The notes beneath the pieces are model-generated. The model saw nothing but the letters and a program-made list of their open reading frames with translations. It had not been told where the DNA came from and did no database searches. Positions 56,135 through 64,000 of a stretch of DNA of 64,000 bases are shown piece after piece. Position 1 is the stretch's first letter. Each line of letters opens with the position of its first letter. A program made the position numbers and the translations under genes. This stretch comes from Jeotgalicoccus aerolatus (GTDB lineage Bacteria; Bacillota; Bacilli; Staphylococcales; Salinicoccaceae): NCBI RefSeq assembly GCF_014635205.1, contig NZ_BMCN01000001.1, forward strand, positions 124,001 through 188,000. The letters run 5' to 3'.

Positions 56135-56151
56135 ATATTTACAGGAAGTTT
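56115..56151. terminator. Hairpin spanning both convergent stop codons (rarA and nadK)
   Basis: CTTCCCGTAAA (56118-56128) pairs with TTTACAGGAAG (56138-56148) with one mismatch, and can extend by a few A-T pairs. The arms lie in the last codons of both genes. T-rich tail is short. Confidence 0.5.
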
Positions 56152-56939
56152 CTCTGCGTCTTATGCCAGAAAGTATTATTGTGCAGTTTAATGGTGTTGA
56201 TTGTTTTATCGCTTAATTTAACTTTAACTGTTTCAGTATTCTGCACGCTGAGCGCCTCGTTATCCATGCTCATAATTGGATAGTAGTCGACAGAGCGGTC
56301 GATGACGAGTGTAATCGGGCGGGCTTTAGATAATAGAAAGCTCGTGCCGAGCGTTCTATGGTGATTGTTGTTTACACTGCCGAGTTCCGTCACTTGCATG
56401 GCGCTGATCAAGGGATCAACGACAGCGCCGCCAAGTGATTTGTTGTAGCCGGTCGAGCCGGTCGGCGTAGAAATCACTATGCCATCGCCGTTAAAATGTT
56501 CAAATAAAAAGTCATCGATATATAAATCCATCATAATTGTTTTGACCAGACTCGACCGCAAAGTAAATTCATTGAGACAGTAGTTCGGCTGATTGTCATT
56601 AATTTTTACTTCAATGACAGGATAGTTCCTGACTTCAAAGTTATTCATTTTGAAAACCTGTTTGATTTCAGCAAGATTATGGTAATTAAAGTCAACATAC
56701 ATATAGTTTCTTTCTTCAATGCCGATACCGATATACATGCAGTCACTTCTAAAATCGTTCTTTCTGACAGCTTGTAAGAAAGCGCCGTCGCCGCCGACTG
56801 ATGCAACAATACGGGCATCTTCACTGCGTTCAACTGCAGTGATTCCGAGATCTTCAAAAAGTAATTTTAAATCACTGACTATTTTTTTAGAGTTTTTATT
56901 ATTAGGTTCAAAGAAATAAATAGTATTATTTTCCATCAT
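56139..56939 (-). CDS. nadK: NAD kinase
   Basis: 266 residues; makes NADP from NAD and ATP. Diagnostic GGDGAFLQAVRK (GGDG motif) and TPTGSTGYNKSLGGA are intact, and NEFTLRSS is a family motif. Length matches staphylococcal NadK (~269). AGGGG lies seven bases before the ATG (complement of 56937-56939); a second ATG follows immediately. Bacillus has two NAD kinases; this map position corresponds to YtdI (PpnKB). Confidence 0.94.
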   Translation of the reverse strand: MMENNTIYFFEPNNKNSKKIVSDLKLLFEDLGITAVERSEDARIVASVGGDGAFLQAVRKNDFRSDCMYIGIGIEERNYMYVDFNYHNLAEIKQVFKMNNFEVRNYPVIEVKINDNQPNYCLNEFTLRSSLVKTIMMDLYIDDFLFEHFNGDGIVISTPTGSTGYNKSLGGAVVDPLISAMQVTELGSVNNNHHRTLGTSFLLSKARPITLVIDRSVDYYPIMSMDNEALSVQNTETVKVKLSDKTINTIKLHNNTFWHKTQRNFL

Positions 56940-57177
56940 TCACATACCCCTATTTTATCCGTCTGTGTCACAATCAAAGCTGCGGATATTTTCTTATTTA
57001 ATTAATTATTTCAAATTATATACCAGTGAGGAAATTATTGCATGACGGCAATTTGTCCAGATTTCCATTTCCTTGATATTAAAAGCATTTATTTGATAAA
57101 AAAATTTTTACTGTCGAGCGAAACATAATTAAAAAAGTGTTATCATGACAATGACTTTTAAATTAGGAGGAAATTTT

Positions 57178-58179
57178 ATGAAAAGAATTATCGCTTTAGT
57201 GTCAGCCATTGCGATTGTCATTCTGGGACTCGGTACGTCCTTTATGACTTCGTTGTGGGCAAGTGACTGGCAGGATATGTTCGATGAATTCTCAGGGGCA
57301 ATGGCGCCTGCGTCACAAGTGCTTGAAGAAGGGGATGCCGGCAATAAAATTGCTGTCGTTAACTTTGACGGCGTTATTCAGGATACAGGATCAACTGGCG
57401 GCGGCATGTTCGCAGCACAAGGCTACGATCACCCGATGACGATTCAGGCCTTAAAAGATATTGCAGCTGACGATACATACAGTGCAGTATTATTAAATGT
57501 TAATTCGCCAGGCGGCGGTGTTTTCGAAAGTGCGGAAATACACAAACATTTAATGGATATAAAAGAAAGCGGTAAAACAATCTACAGCTCTATGGGCAAT
57601 ATGGCAGCTTCAGGCGGCTACTATGTGTCTGCACCGGCTGACCAGATTTTTGCCACGGATGAAACGATTACCGGTTCAATCGGTGTGATTATGCAAAGCA
57701 TGAACTACAGTGAACTGGCTGAGAATTACGGTATTTCATTCGACGTGTATAAGAGCGGCAAGATGAAAGATATGATGTCAGCTTCAAGAGAAGCAACAGA
57801 TGAAGAGAAAGAATATATTCAAGGCATCGTCGATACGATGTTCCAGGACTTCGTTGATGTAGTGGCTGACGGCCGCGGCATGTCTGAAGAACAAGTGAGA
57901 GAACTCGCTGACGGCCGTATTTATTTAGGCGGCGAAGCGATTGAAAATGGCCTGGTCGACCAGGAAGGCTACTTTGAAGATGCACTGGCTTCACTTAAAG
58001 AAGAAATCGGCGGCACACCTCAAGTGGTTGAATTTGGCGGCGTGGAAAACACATCATTCCCGTTCGGTGTTAAAATTCAAAACGCAATTGAAAGTATTAC
58101 CGGCGGCGGAGAAGTGAAAATGGTTCAGGAACTGATTAATAACCGTCAAGGCATTGAACCGATGTATCTATATGAATAA
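57178..58179 (+). CDS. sppA: Signal peptide peptidase SppA (S49 family)
   Basis: 333 residues. An N-terminal membrane helix (~3-24) precedes an external serine protease domain. The nucleophile lies in SSMGNMAASGGYYVSAPAD, the general-base lysine in YKSGKMKDM, and GSIGVIMQS is conserved. It cleaves remnant signal peptides in the membrane. Short, 36K-type length as in B. subtilis SppA. The ATG at 57178 has TAGGAGGA upstream; an in-frame ATG at 57145 lacks a ribosome site. Forms an operon with the RDD gene. Confidence 0.93.
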   Translation: MKRIIALVSAIAIVILGLGTSFMTSLWASDWQDMFDEFSGAMAPASQVLEEGDAGNKIAVVNFDGVIQDTGSTGGGMFAAQGYDHPMTIQALKDIAADDTYSAVLLNVNSPGGGVFESAEIHKHLMDIKESGKTIYSSMGNMAASGGYYVSAPADQIFATDETITGSIGVIMQSMNYSELAENYGISFDVYKSGKMKDMMSASREATDEEKEYIQGIVDTMFQDFVDVVADGRGMSEEQVRELADGRIYLGGEAIENGLVDQEGYFEDALASLKEEIGGTPQVVEFGGVENTSFPFGVKIQNAIESITGGGEVKMVQELINNRQGIEPMYLYE

Positions 58180-58191
58180 GGAGGGATTTAG

Positions 58192-58773
58192 ATGGAAGAG
58201 CATGCCGTTACAGTAAGAAAAGATACGGATTATATCCAGCAGCTGAAGTTTATGTCGCATTCCAGCTTTTTCCCGAGATTCATCAGTTATCTTATAGATA
58301 TACTCGTCCTTTGGGGTGTGAGTCAGCTGACCATTGTACCATTATTGACAGTGTTCGGTGTGAGAGATGTGTTCTTCGGTATCGAAGCGCTGTCCCTTGA
58401 AAATATTGCGACGACACTCTTGTATTTTATCTACTTTACACTGATGACTTATTTCTTAAAACAAACGCTCGGCAAGATGATTCTCGGTATTAGTGTCGTA
58501 TCGTCTAAAGGGACTAAATTGACTTTCAGCCAAGTGTTTTTCAGAGAAACTATCGGCAGAATAATTTCTAACTTTTTACTGTACTTGCCGTACTTAGCCG
58601 TATTATTCACGGATGCAAAAATAGGGCTCCACGATTTTATCGGTGATACGTATGCAGTGAACAATAAGTACAAGGAATATACAGAAGTCATTCAGCAGGA
58701 AATAAGAGAAGATAAGGCTGAAAAACTGCAGGAAAAAGAAGAATACGATCATGTCTCACAACGCAATTTTTAA
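58192..58773 (+). CDS. RDD-family membrane protein (YteJ-like)
   Basis: 193 residues with three or four membrane helices. The RDD motif region reads FFPRFISYLIDILVLWG, and KQTLGKMILGISVVSSKGT plus FFRETIGRIISNF are typical. The C-terminus is charged (EDKAEKLQEKEEYDH). In B. subtilis YteJ is encoded next to sppA (yteI) and the two act in resistance to lantibiotic-type peptides. This gene lies 12 bases after sppA, so the same pair exists here. Confidence 0.88.
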   Translation: MEEHAVTVRKDTDYIQQLKFMSHSSFFPRFISYLIDILVLWGVSQLTIVPLLTVFGVRDVFFGIEALSLENIATTLLYFIYFTLMTYFLKQTLGKMILGISVVSSKGTKLTFSQVFFRETIGRIISNFLLYLPYLAVLFTDAKIGLHDFIGDTYAVNNKYKEYTEVIQQEIREDKAEKLQEKEEYDHVSQRNF

Positions 58774-58791
58774 AAAGCTGATGTGAAGTGT

Positions 58792-58855
58792 TTGAAGCAG
58801 CAGCAGTGATATAATATAATCAGGTAACTAGGACTATCCTAATCATGGATAGTCC
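58792..58855 (+). promoter_or_regulatory. Promoter and 5' hairpin of ytxK-ackA
   Basis: TTGAAG (58792-58797), 17 bases, TATAAT (58815-58820); start near 58827. Immediately after, GGACTATCC (58831-58839) pairs with GGATAGTCC (58847-58855), followed by ATATTTTG. The hairpin at the mRNA 5' end could stabilise it or act as an attenuator. Confidence 0.55.
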
Positions 58856-58880
58856 ATATTTTGTTTAAAGAGGGATATTA

Positions 58881-59780
58881 ATGGCGAAAACTGCGATGGA
58901 ACAAGTATATGAAGAATTAATCAACAGAATAGATGAAATCGTTAAAAAAGATGAAAAACCGAGATTGGAAGCCTTAGCGGAAAGCCTGCTGCAAGTTGAA
59001 GCTGACGGTTCAATGAGCGATATGAGAAAAGCATTTCAGTTTGCTTATCTGTATCAGGTCAAAGAAGAACCCGTTCAGAGCAATCACCAGCTGACGCCGG
59101 ATGCGATCGGCTATTTAGTCGCGCATATTATCGATTTATTTACTGAAGGCAAGGAAACAGAACTGCTCGATATCGGCAGCGGCACTGGACACTTAGCGAT
59201 GACAATTAAAGAAATGGTGGATCATGTTAATTTATCAGGTGTTGAAGTGGACCCGGCGCTGGCAGAAATTAACGCAAACTTATGCGAGTTTTTAAAAGTA
59301 CCGATGTATATTCACCCGCAAAATGTCGTTGAACCGAGCAGAATTCCGACAGGTGATGTTGCTGTCGGTGACTTGCCGGTCGGCTATTATCCGCTGCCAG
59401 CAGTGAATTACAAAACTGCATTTGAAGAAGGGCAGAGCTATGCGCATCTTTTAATGCTTGAAGCCGGCATGAATTTATTGAAAGACGACGGGCTCGGGGT
59501 CTTTATCGTGCCGTCGAATACGCTTGAAGAAAATAATGAAACGATTAAAAAATATATTTCTGAAGATGCGACACTGCTGATGTTCTTAAATCTTCCGTCG
59601 ACGATATTTAAAACAGAAAAACAGCGCAAGTCGATTATCGTGCTTAAAAAAGGATTCTCTCCAATGATTAATAACGAAGTATTGATCGGCGATGTCCCTG
59701 ATTTTAAAAACGGAGCAAAAATGCAGGAATTTTTACGTCAGCTTAACGATTGGCATGAACAATACAGCAGAAAGCAGTGA
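58881..59780 (+). CDS. ytxK: YtxK-like class I SAM-dependent methyltransferase
   Basis: 299 residues, N-terminal helical ~90 residues then a Rossmann SAM domain with motif [15 protein letters not shown]. The position of the NPPY-type motif is taken by [10 protein letters not shown], a form seen in this YtxK/type-I-HsdM-like group. It is a probable N6-adenine or protein methyltransferase; no restriction gene is nearby and the target is unknown. Its stop overlaps a GTG ahead of ackA. This pair is conserved in Bacillales. Confidence 0.88.
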   Translation: MAKTAMEQVYEELINRIDEIVKKDEKPRLEALAESLLQVEADGSMSDMRKAFQFAYLYQVKEEPVQSNHQLTPDAIGYLVAHIIDLFTEGKETELLDIGSGTGHLAMTIKEMVDHVNLSGVEVDPALAEINANLCEFLKVPMYIHPQNVVEPSRIPTGDVAVGDLPVGYYPLPAVNYKTAFEEGQSYAHLLMLEAGMNLLKDDGLGVFIVPSNTLEENNETIKKYISEDATLLMFLNLPSTIFKTEKQRKSIIVLKKGFSPMINNEVLIGDVPDFKNGAKMQEFLRQLNDWHEQYSRKQ

Positions 59781-59785
59781 TTGAC

Positions 59786-60976
59786 ATGACTAAAATTATT
59801 GCGATAAACGCCGGCAGTTCTTCTTTTAAATTCGAACTATTTGAGATGCCTGCAGAAAAAGAAATCGCGCGCGGTCTGATCGAGCGCATCGGACTCGGTG
59901 AAGGGAAGTTTACGCTTCAGTCCGCCGCCGGCCGGGAATCGATTGAAAGAAATTTTAAAAACCATACAGAAGCAGTTAACGTCATGCTGGAATCTTTGGT
60001 GAGTAAAAATATTATTCGTTCACTCGATGAAATCGAAGGAACGGGCCATCGTGTCGTTCACGGCGGAGAAACTTTTTCTGAAGCCGTTGTAATCGATGAA
60101 GCCGTAGTGAAGGAAATTGAACATCTGTCGGAATTTGCGCCGCTCCATAACCCGGCGAATTTAATGGGCATTCATGCCATGGTGGAACTGCTGCCGGACG
60201 TCACGCACGTTGCAGTATTTGATACGTCATTTCACCAGACAATGCCGGAGAGCTCTTATTTATACAGTCTGCCTTACAAATATTATAAGGATTATAGAAT
60301 ACGTAAATTCGGCTTCCACGGCACGAGTCATAAATATGTAACTGAACGGGCAAGTAAATTGTTAAAACGGCCGCTGGAAGAACTCAGACTGATCAGCTGC
60401 CATTTAGGCAACGGTGCGAGTATTGCAGCCGTTAAAGCAGGCAAGTCGCTCGATACGTCGATGGGCTTTACGCCATTAGCAGGTGTGACGATGGGAACGC
60501 GGTCGGGAAATATCGACCCGTCTCTCATACCTTATATTATGGAGAAAACGAATAAAAGTGCAGTTGAAGTGCTGAACGTCTTAAACAGAGAATCAGGGCT
60601 CTTAGGCGTCAGCGGTTTTTCAAGCGATCTAAGAGATATTACAGACGAAGCCAAAAGAGGCAATGAACGAGCGGAACTGGCACTGGAAGTATTCGGCTCC
60701 AGCATACATAAATATATGGGATCATATGCAGCGAGAATGGGCGGAGTCGATGCAATTATCTTCACTGCTGGTGTTGGGGAGAACTCGGCTTTGATTCGTG
60801 AAAAGGTGCTGGACAGTTTAGAATTCATGGGTGTTTATCTCGATAAGAAAACGAATAACCAGACAGTCGGAACCGAAGCGACAATCAGTCATTCCTATTC
60901 GCCGGTAAAAGTGCTGGTGATACCAACCGACGAAGAAGTCATGATTGCGAGAGAAGTAATGGACTTGATGGGATGA
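59786..60976 (+). CDS. ackA: Acetate kinase AckA
   Basis: 396 residues; acetyl-phosphate plus ADP to acetate plus ATP. ASKHA-fold motifs [50 protein letters not shown] and [13 protein letters not shown] are intact. Length agrees with the family (about 396-400). ATG at 59786 matches the usual start MTKII; a GTG at 59777 overlapping the ytxK stop is possible. No strong ribosome site is visible, which fits coupling to ytxK. It opposes AcsA in acetate flow. Confidence 0.94.
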   Translation: MTKIIAINAGSSSFKFELFEMPAEKEIARGLIERIGLGEGKFTLQSAAGRESIERNFKNHTEAVNVMLESLVSKNIIRSLDEIEGTGHRVVHGGETFSEAVVIDEAVVKEIEHLSEFAPLHNPANLMGIHAMVELLPDVTHVAVFDTSFHQTMPESSYLYSLPYKYYKDYRIRKFGFHGTSHKYVTERASKLLKRPLEELRLISCHLGNGASIAAVKAGKSLDTSMGFTPLAGVTMGTRSGNIDPSLIPYIMEKTNKSAVEVLNVLNRESGLLGVSGFSSDLRDITDEAKRGNERAELALEVFGSSIHKYMGSYAARMGGVDAIIFTAGVGENSALIREKVLDSLEFMGVYLDKKTNNQTVGTEATISHSYSPVKVLVIPTDEEVMIAREVMDLMG

Positions 60977-61057
60977 TGCTTCATATGAAATCAGAGCGCT
61001 ATTTGGAGTGTGTTCATCAGCTGAACAAGATGAGCGATGTATCTTAATATTTAAATT

Positions 61058-61100
61058 AAAACACCATCTTTGGCGGAATTCTGCTGAAGGTGGTGTTTTA
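61058..61100 (+). terminator. Terminator after ackA
   Basis: AAAACACCA (61058-61066) pairs with TGGTGTTTT (61091-61099); inner partial pairing extends the stem. Confidence 0.65.
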
Positions 61101-61147
61101 TCGGGTATAAAAATAAGAGTGAATCAAATAGGACGGGATGTGTGAGT

Positions 61148-61672
61148 ATGCTGATTGTTATCGATGTTCAAAACGATGCATTTGATGAAAGCGGTTCGAA
61201 TTATACCGAGTCTGCAAAAAAAATTATGGATGGCATTGCGAAAAGAATCGATCGTGCGGTAGCCAATGAGGAATCTGTGATTTATACGAAGAATTTATAT
61301 CCGGACTTTGAATATGATGAACGCTCTGCGGCCGCTATTCATTTTGATGAAGCAATTTACCCCGAATTTCTTGAACGCCTTGAAATATATGGGGATGAGT
61401 ATACGAAAACCTTTTACGGCATACCGCCGGAGCAGGCTAAAAATATATATGAAAACTATAAAGAGGAAGTAAAAACAAATCATATTATTGAATTTATCGG
61501 TGTTGAAACGAACGTTTGTGTCCTCGCGAATATTATGGTCATACAGAATATATTTCCCGAAGCAAATATGACAGTGAACAAAAATTTAGTTGCCGCATCC
61601 AATCAAGATTTGCATCACAAGACACTTGAAATTTTGTCGAACATGAATGTGTTTATAGTAGATGATAAATGA
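61148..61672 (+). CDS. Isochorismatase-family cysteine hydrolase
   Basis: 174 residues, alpha/beta fold of the isochorismatase/nicotinamidase superfamily. The triad is visible as Asp in VIDVQNDAFD, Lys in TKTFYGIPP and Cys in GVETNVCVLANIM. The small size fits single-domain amidases acting on nicotinamide- or ureide-like compounds, but the substrate is unknown. ATG at 61148 has GGGATG-type weak ribosome site; a GTG two codons earlier is possible. Single gene. Confidence 0.85.
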   Translation: MLIVIDVQNDAFDESGSNYTESAKKIMDGIAKRIDRAVANEESVIYTKNLYPDFEYDERSAAAIHFDEAIYPEFLERLEIYGDEYTKTFYGIPPEQAKNIYENYKEEVKTNHIIEFIGVETNVCVLANIMVIQNIFPEANMTVNKNLVAASNQDLHHKTLEILSNMNVFIVDDK

Positions 61673-61798
61673 TTGTATCGGGTTGATGATGGGGGATCAT
61701 CTGCCTGAAAGGCGGTTTCTCCCGTATCCCGTCACTGGCGCACCCACAACGCCCTAACAAACGGAAGCACCAATCCATCACCCCACAAAAACACATAA

Positions 61799-61825
61799 AA
61801 AGGATACCTCAACAAGGTATCCTTT
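61799..61825. terminator. Bidirectional terminator before the LLM oxidoreductase gene end
   Basis: AAAGGATACCT pairs with AGGTATCCTTT, with A run left and T-rich right. Confidence 0.8.
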
Positions 61826-61833
61826 ATTTATAT

Positions 61834-62889
61834 CTATTGATTACGTTCTGCATCTATTTTTTTAATGCCTTCACGAACCAACGGTGCTACTTTTTCGCCG
61901 AATAGCTCGATTGTTCGGATGACCTGATCGTGCGGCATTGTGCCGACGGGTGTTTGCAGTGTAAATCGCTCTATTCCCATGTGTTCATATAAAGCTATGA
62001 TTTTTCTTGCGACTGTTTCCGGGCTGCCGACATATAAAGCGCCTTCCGGATCGCACATGACATCGAAGGCTTCTCTTGTATATTCTCCCCAGCCGCGTTC
62101 GCGTCCGAGTTTCGACATCGATGTCGATATAGAAGGGAAGAATAAATCCCGTGCTTCGCCGTCTGTATCCCAAATAAATCCATGGGAGTTTGTTGCAACT
62201 TTCAGCTTACTCTTATCGTGACCGGATGCTTCACCGATTTGACGGTAAAAGTCTGCGATTCTTGCGAATTGAAATGGGCTGCCGCCAATTATCGCGAGGA
62301 CTAAAGGTAAACCGAGTTCGGCTGCACGTTTAGCGGATTGAGGTGTACCGCCGCTCGCGATCCAAATCGGGATTTGATCCTGGACCGGTTTAGGGAAAAT
62401 TTCTGCATCTTTAAGTTCAGGTCTGTGTGTACCGGACCAGTTAATCTTACCGCCTTTTTGCAGCGTTAACAGCAGGTCCAGTTTTTCATTAAACAGCGTA
62501 TCGTAGTCGTTTAAATCGTAACCAAACAATGGAAATGATTCGATAAACGACCCGCGTCCTGCCATAATTTCAGCACGGCCGTTTGAAATGCCGTCGAGTG
62601 TAGAGAAGCGTTCATAGACGCGGACGGGATCGTCTGAAGACAGGACGGTGACACCGCTCGACAGTTTGATATTTTTACTGACCGCAGCGCCTGCTGCCAG
62701 CACAACGTCCGGTGCACTGACCGCATAGTCATTTCTGTGGTGTTCACCGACAGTAAATACATCGAGACCCACGCGGTCTGCTGCTTCTATTTCTCGTACG
62801 AGTTCCTGCAGGCGTTCTGCATGAGTGATTGTTCGACCTGTTTGAGGGTTTAAGACCGCATCGCCAAACGTATTAATTCCAAGTTCCAT
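61834..62889 (-). CDS. LLM-class flavin-dependent oxidoreductase (bacterial luciferase-like)
   Basis: 351 residues, TIM-barrel luciferase-like family. MELGINTFGDA, FTVGEHHRNDYAVSAPD, NIKLSSGVTVLSSDDPVRVYE (shortened) and MAGRGSFIESFPLFGYDL are typical of the LLM group found widely in Bacillales (YvbT/YddN-like). FMN-dependent with unknown organic substrate. ATG preceded by GGAGG. Single gene. Confidence 0.88.
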   Translation of the reverse strand: MELGINTFGDAVLNPQTGRTITHAERLQELVREIEAADRVGLDVFTVGEHHRNDYAVSAPDVVLAAGAAVSKNIKLSSGVTVLSSDDPVRVYERFSTLDGISNGRAEIMAGRGSFIESFPLFGYDLNDYDTLFNEKLDLLLTLQKGGKINWSGTHRPELKDAEIFPKPVQDQIPIWIASGGTPQSAKRAAELGLPLVLAIIGGSPFQFARIADFYRQIGEASGHDKSKLKVATNSHGFIWDTDGEARDLFFPSISTSMSKLGRERGWGEYTREAFDVMCDPEGALYVGSPETVARKIIALYEHMGIERFTLQTPVGTMPHDQVIRTIELFGEKVAPLVREGIKKIDAERNQ

Positions 62890-62948
62890 AATAACCTCCG
62901 CTAGTAATTTTCTTAAGTTTATACGATTTATTCAAAATAAAAAAGCAA

Positions 62949-62970
62949 CGAGCCTCGGAATGAGGCTCAT
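62949..62970 (-). terminator. Terminator after the usp gene
   Basis: GAGCCTC (62950-62956) pairs with GAGGCTC (62962-62968); on the minus strand it leads into a T-rich run. Confidence 0.75.
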
Positions 62971-62995
62971 TACTCTTTAAATGATAGTTTTAACT

Positions 62996-63493
62996 TTAGC
63001 GGTTTTCTTTCATAAACTCTTCAGTCGCTACAAGCGGCTCAAAGTCTGTAGGTAATGTTTCAGTACGTACGACGAGCACGTCACATTTAGCATTTCTGAC
63101 GATTGCTTCGGATACTGACCCGATAATGAAACGCTCTACTGCGTTTAGACCAGTCGAACCACAGGCAATCAAATCTGCGCCGATTTTTTCTACTGCTTTT
63201 TTAGGAATAATAGATTTTGGAGAACCGTAGTCGATAATTTTCTCTACATGTTCAACGCCTTTATCCATCGCGGCTTTCTCATATCCGTCTAACAGTTTCT
63301 GAGCAAATTCATTTGCACGAGCTGAAATCGAGCGGTCATAAGCCTCAACAGATGCGAATGAACGCGTGTCGATTACGTTGATAATTGAAAGTTTTGAGTT
63401 GTTACGTTTGGCAGCTTCGACTGCTTTCTGGAATGCCCATTCTGCTTCATGTGAACCGTCTACTGCAACTAGGATGTTTTGATACTGTAACAT
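62996..63493 (-). CDS. Universal stress protein (UspA family)
   Basis: 165 residues, one Usp domain. Start ILVAVDGSHEAEWAFQKAV and the nucleotide loop GSTGLNAVERFIIGS, matching the G-x2-G-x9-G-S pattern of ATP-binding Usp proteins. Role in starvation or stress survival is general for the family. A GTTTTG-N14-TGGTAT sequence (complement of 63531-63556) is a weak sigma-B candidate upstream. Divergent from ald, as in staphylococci. Confidence 0.93.
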   Translation of the reverse strand: MLQYQNILVAVDGSHEAEWAFQKAVEAAKRNNSKLSIINVIDTRSFASVEAYDRSISARANEFAQKLLDGYEKAAMDKGVEHVEKIIDYGSPKSIIPKKAVEKIGADLIACGSTGLNAVERFIIGSVSEAIVRNAKCDVLVVRTETLPTDFEPLVATEEFMKENR

Positions 63494-63530
63494 TTCTAAA
63501 TCAACTCCATTTCTTCTTCTTATTTATACT

Positions 63531-63556
63531 ATACCACATGTATGCGCTCTCAAAAC
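63531..63556 (-). promoter_or_regulatory. Weak candidate sigma-B promoter of usp
   Basis: Minus strand GTTTTG, 14 bases, TGGTAT: nine of twelve consensus matches. An overlapping extended -10 (TGGTATAGT) is an alternative sigma-A reading. Confidence 0.3.
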
Positions 63557-63637
63557 TTATAATATTAAGACAATTTTAGACTAATTTATGAATTATTATG
63601 ATACAATAAATTTGTTTGAGAAAAGGGGGATTTTATA

Positions 63638-64000
63638 ATGATTATTGGAGTACCAAAAGAAGTTAAAAACAATGAAAACAGAGTGGGGCTGACGCCGGGC
63701 GGAGTTTACGCATACGTAAAAGCCGGCCATACTGTTCTCGTTGAAAAAAATGCAGGAAGCGGTTCCTTTTTTGAGGATCAGGCCTATGTTGACATGGGTG
63801 CGAAAATTGTAGATACAGCTGATGAAGCATGGTCTGCAGAAATGGTAGTGAAAGTAAAAGAGCCATTGGCTGAAGAATTCGATCGTATTCAAGAAGATTC
63901 AATTCTCTTTACATATCTCCACCTTGCACCTGAAGAAGCTTTAACACAAGTTTTAGTCGATAAAAAAGTGACGGCGATTGCTTATGAAACAATTCAGCTG
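63638..64000 (+). CDS. ald: Alanine dehydrogenase, 5' part (runs off the window)
   Basis: The first 121 codons are present with no stop before the window end. [23 protein letters not shown] is the standard Ald start (given in part), followed by [29 protein letters not shown] and [15 protein letters not shown]. The enzyme interconverts L-alanine and pyruvate with NAD. Arg in ENRVGLTP and Lys in VKVKEP are substrate- and catalysis-linked residues. AAAAGGGGG lies eight bases before the ATG, and TGATACAAT (63599-63607) is an extended -10. About 250 residues remain outside. Confidence 0.95.
   Translation, partial: MIIGVPKEVKNNENRVGLTPGGVYAYVKAGHTVLVEKNAGSGSFFEDQAYVDMGAKIVDTADEAWSAEMVVKVKEPLAEEFDRIQEDSILFTYLHLAPEEALTQVLVDKKVTAIAYETIQL

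Noticed and set aside
58881-59780. YtxK-like methyltransferase as part of a restriction-modification system
   Set aside because: No restriction or specificity subunit is near; the ytxK-ackA pair is a conserved housekeeping arrangement.
61673-61798. C-rich, low-T stretch after the isochorismatase-family gene
   Set aside because: Composition differs from its surroundings but I found no repeat, frame or hairpin before the terminator at 61799.

Overview
The window looks like chromosomal backbone from a low-to-moderate G+C member of the Staphylococcaceae (Bacillales). Gene order is the main evidence. The run ytgP-like / RsuA-like / pepV / ytmP-like / trmB, then ytoP / ytpQ / ytpR / sftA-like / murC / ytxG / ytxH / ccpA, then acuC-acuB-acuA facing acsA, fhs, a class A PBP, tyrS, rpsD, a free-Met-sulfoxide reductase, ezrA, nifS-thiI, rarA, nadK, sppA, yteJ-like, ytxK, ackA, usp and ald is the 'yt' region of Bacillus subtilis in the staphylococcal arrangement. 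A Jeotgalicoccus, Salinicoccus or Nosocomiicoccus-like host fits best, but that is inference. I saw no rRNA or tRNA gene, prophage, insertion sequence or CRISPR array.

Layout. 1-6.8 kb: end of a lipid-linked sugar flippase, a pseudouridine synthase, a sigma-B-type promoter driving a LEA-like repeat protein, pepV, a structured leader or small RNA, then ytmP-like, trmB and a PatB-type lyase. 6.8-14.4 kb: peptidase and EIIC-type membrane protein, ytpQ-ytpR, a P-loop-less FtsK/SftA relative, murC, and the stress pair ytxG-ytxH behind a second sigma-B-like promoter. 14.5-26 kb: central carbon control (ccpA, acuABC/acsA with cre sites), fhs, a PBP, and tyrS under a tyrosine T-box. 26-31 kb: transporters, a dipeptidase with a cre-like site, a lipoprotein, small membrane proteins, and then a seven-copy 41-bp tandem repeat. 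31.2-36.9 kb: a DUF418 membrane protein with a Bce-type peptide-antibiotic sensing and detoxification module. 37-38.3 kb: queF and a queuosine-precursor transporter under a preQ1-I riboswitch. 38.4-45.8 kb: hydrolases, a GNAT enzyme, two M20 amidohydrolases (the second AbgA-like), rocA and a membrane-anchored nuclease with an Excalibur domain. 46-49 kb: a cold-shock protein and a large beta-helix/tandem CbxX AAA+ protein. 49-64 kb: rpsD with leader, ezrA, sulfur transfer to tRNA, rarA, nadK, sppA, ytxK-ackA, an isochorismatase-family enzyme, a flavin-dependent oxidoreductase, usp and the start of ald.

Functional links. CcpA, acetate activation by AcsA with its acetylation switch (AcuA/AcuC) and acetate formation by AckA form an overflow-metabolism unit. 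NifS and ThiI together make 4-thiouridine. TrmB, the RsuA-like enzyme and QueF modify RNA. MurC, the PBP and EzrA serve wall synthesis and division.

Least ordinary items: the 41-bp repeat array just upstream of the DUF418/Bce operon, the SftA-like protein that keeps the FtsK fold but lacks the Walker A motif, the cytosolic beta-helix/double-AAA protein, the sigma-B-linked LEA-like repeat protein, and the unassigned structured RNA region before the ytmP-like gene.
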